Source: an uncultured Paraprevotella sp.
Lineage (GTDB): Bacteria; Bacteroidota; Bacteroidia; Bacteroidales; Bacteroidaceae
Length of the DNA: 64,000 nt
Direction of reading: 5' to 3'
Assembly: GCA_944321365.1 (NCBI GenBank)
Contig: CALULA010000002.1
Span: 266,581-330,580, forward strand
Shown piece by piece: positions 63,928 through 64,000 of the stretch. Below the pieces are notes generated by a model, which worked only from the letters and a program-made list of their open reading frames with translations, was not told the DNA's origin and ran no database searches. Position numbers and translations under genes: made by a program. How positions within the stretch are numbered: the first letter of the stretch is position 1; each line of letters opens with the position of its first letter.

Positions 63928-64000
<73 letters not shown>

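Overview
The window comes from a member of the Bacteroidales, most likely Bacteroidaceae-like, with a rather GC-rich genome (GC was judged by eye, not computed). The evidence is a SusC/SusD pair behind an ECF sigma/FecR switch, NigD-like and DUF4302 lipoproteins, repeated promoters of the Bacteroidetes type (TAnnTTTG at -7, sometimes TTTG at -33), a bacterial V-type ATPase operon containing a DUF2764 gene, and C-terminal sorting tails on secreted proteins. I could not name the species.

Layout. 1-3416 (+): end of a DsbD-like thiol-disulfide protein, a NigD-like lipoprotein, and an ECF sigma factor overlapping a membrane-anchored beta-barrel protein. 3614-9066 (-): two tandem paralogs of a large MG2-like exported protein that share a near-identical 3' block. 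9495-12568 (+): promoter, cobalamin riboswitch, then anaerobic ribonucleotide reductase nrdD-nrdG. 12739-16581 (-): secreted endonuclease I and BipA/TypA. 17161-20087 (+): rpsO and a YfhO membrane protein. 20502-25116: LysO-type exporter (-), GNAT-nitrilase fusion (+), phosphate-selective-type porin (-), TetR regulator (-). 25125-29318 (-): giant 2-hydroxyacyl-CoA dehydratase activase-like protein, with a perfect operator-like palindrome at its promoter. 29928-39034 (-): surface polysaccharide cluster with six glycosyltransferases, a methyltransferase, a flippase and one unrecognised gene.

39363-54836 (+): ECF sigma, FecR anti-sigma, SusC with STN domain, SusD, a zinc metallopeptidase lipoprotein, a DUF4302 lipoprotein and three large secreted proteins (unknown, RCC1-repeat, leucine-rich-like). 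There is no glycosidase, so a protein or peptide substrate is more likely than a glycan. 55192-62646 (+): V-ATPase genes E, DUF2764, A, B, D, I, K. 62869-64000 (-): a broken outer-membrane protein gene behind an attenuator-like structured leader, then tRNA-Leu(TAA) and tRNA-Gly(GCC).

The most unusual signal is a dispersed family of short intergenic arrays. TGCGCA-like dyads recur at exactly 22-bp steps in six separate spacers: 25 units and 19 intervals, of which 18 are exactly 22 bp and one is 21. They are not tied to promoter orientation and do not look like CRISPR. The second is the leader at 63168-63334, which combines a hairpin, a loop-receptor pairing and mutually exclusive antiterminator/terminator stems. 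Others are the 735-bp tandem duplication in the leucine-rich-like gene and the operator in front of the activase-TetR operon.
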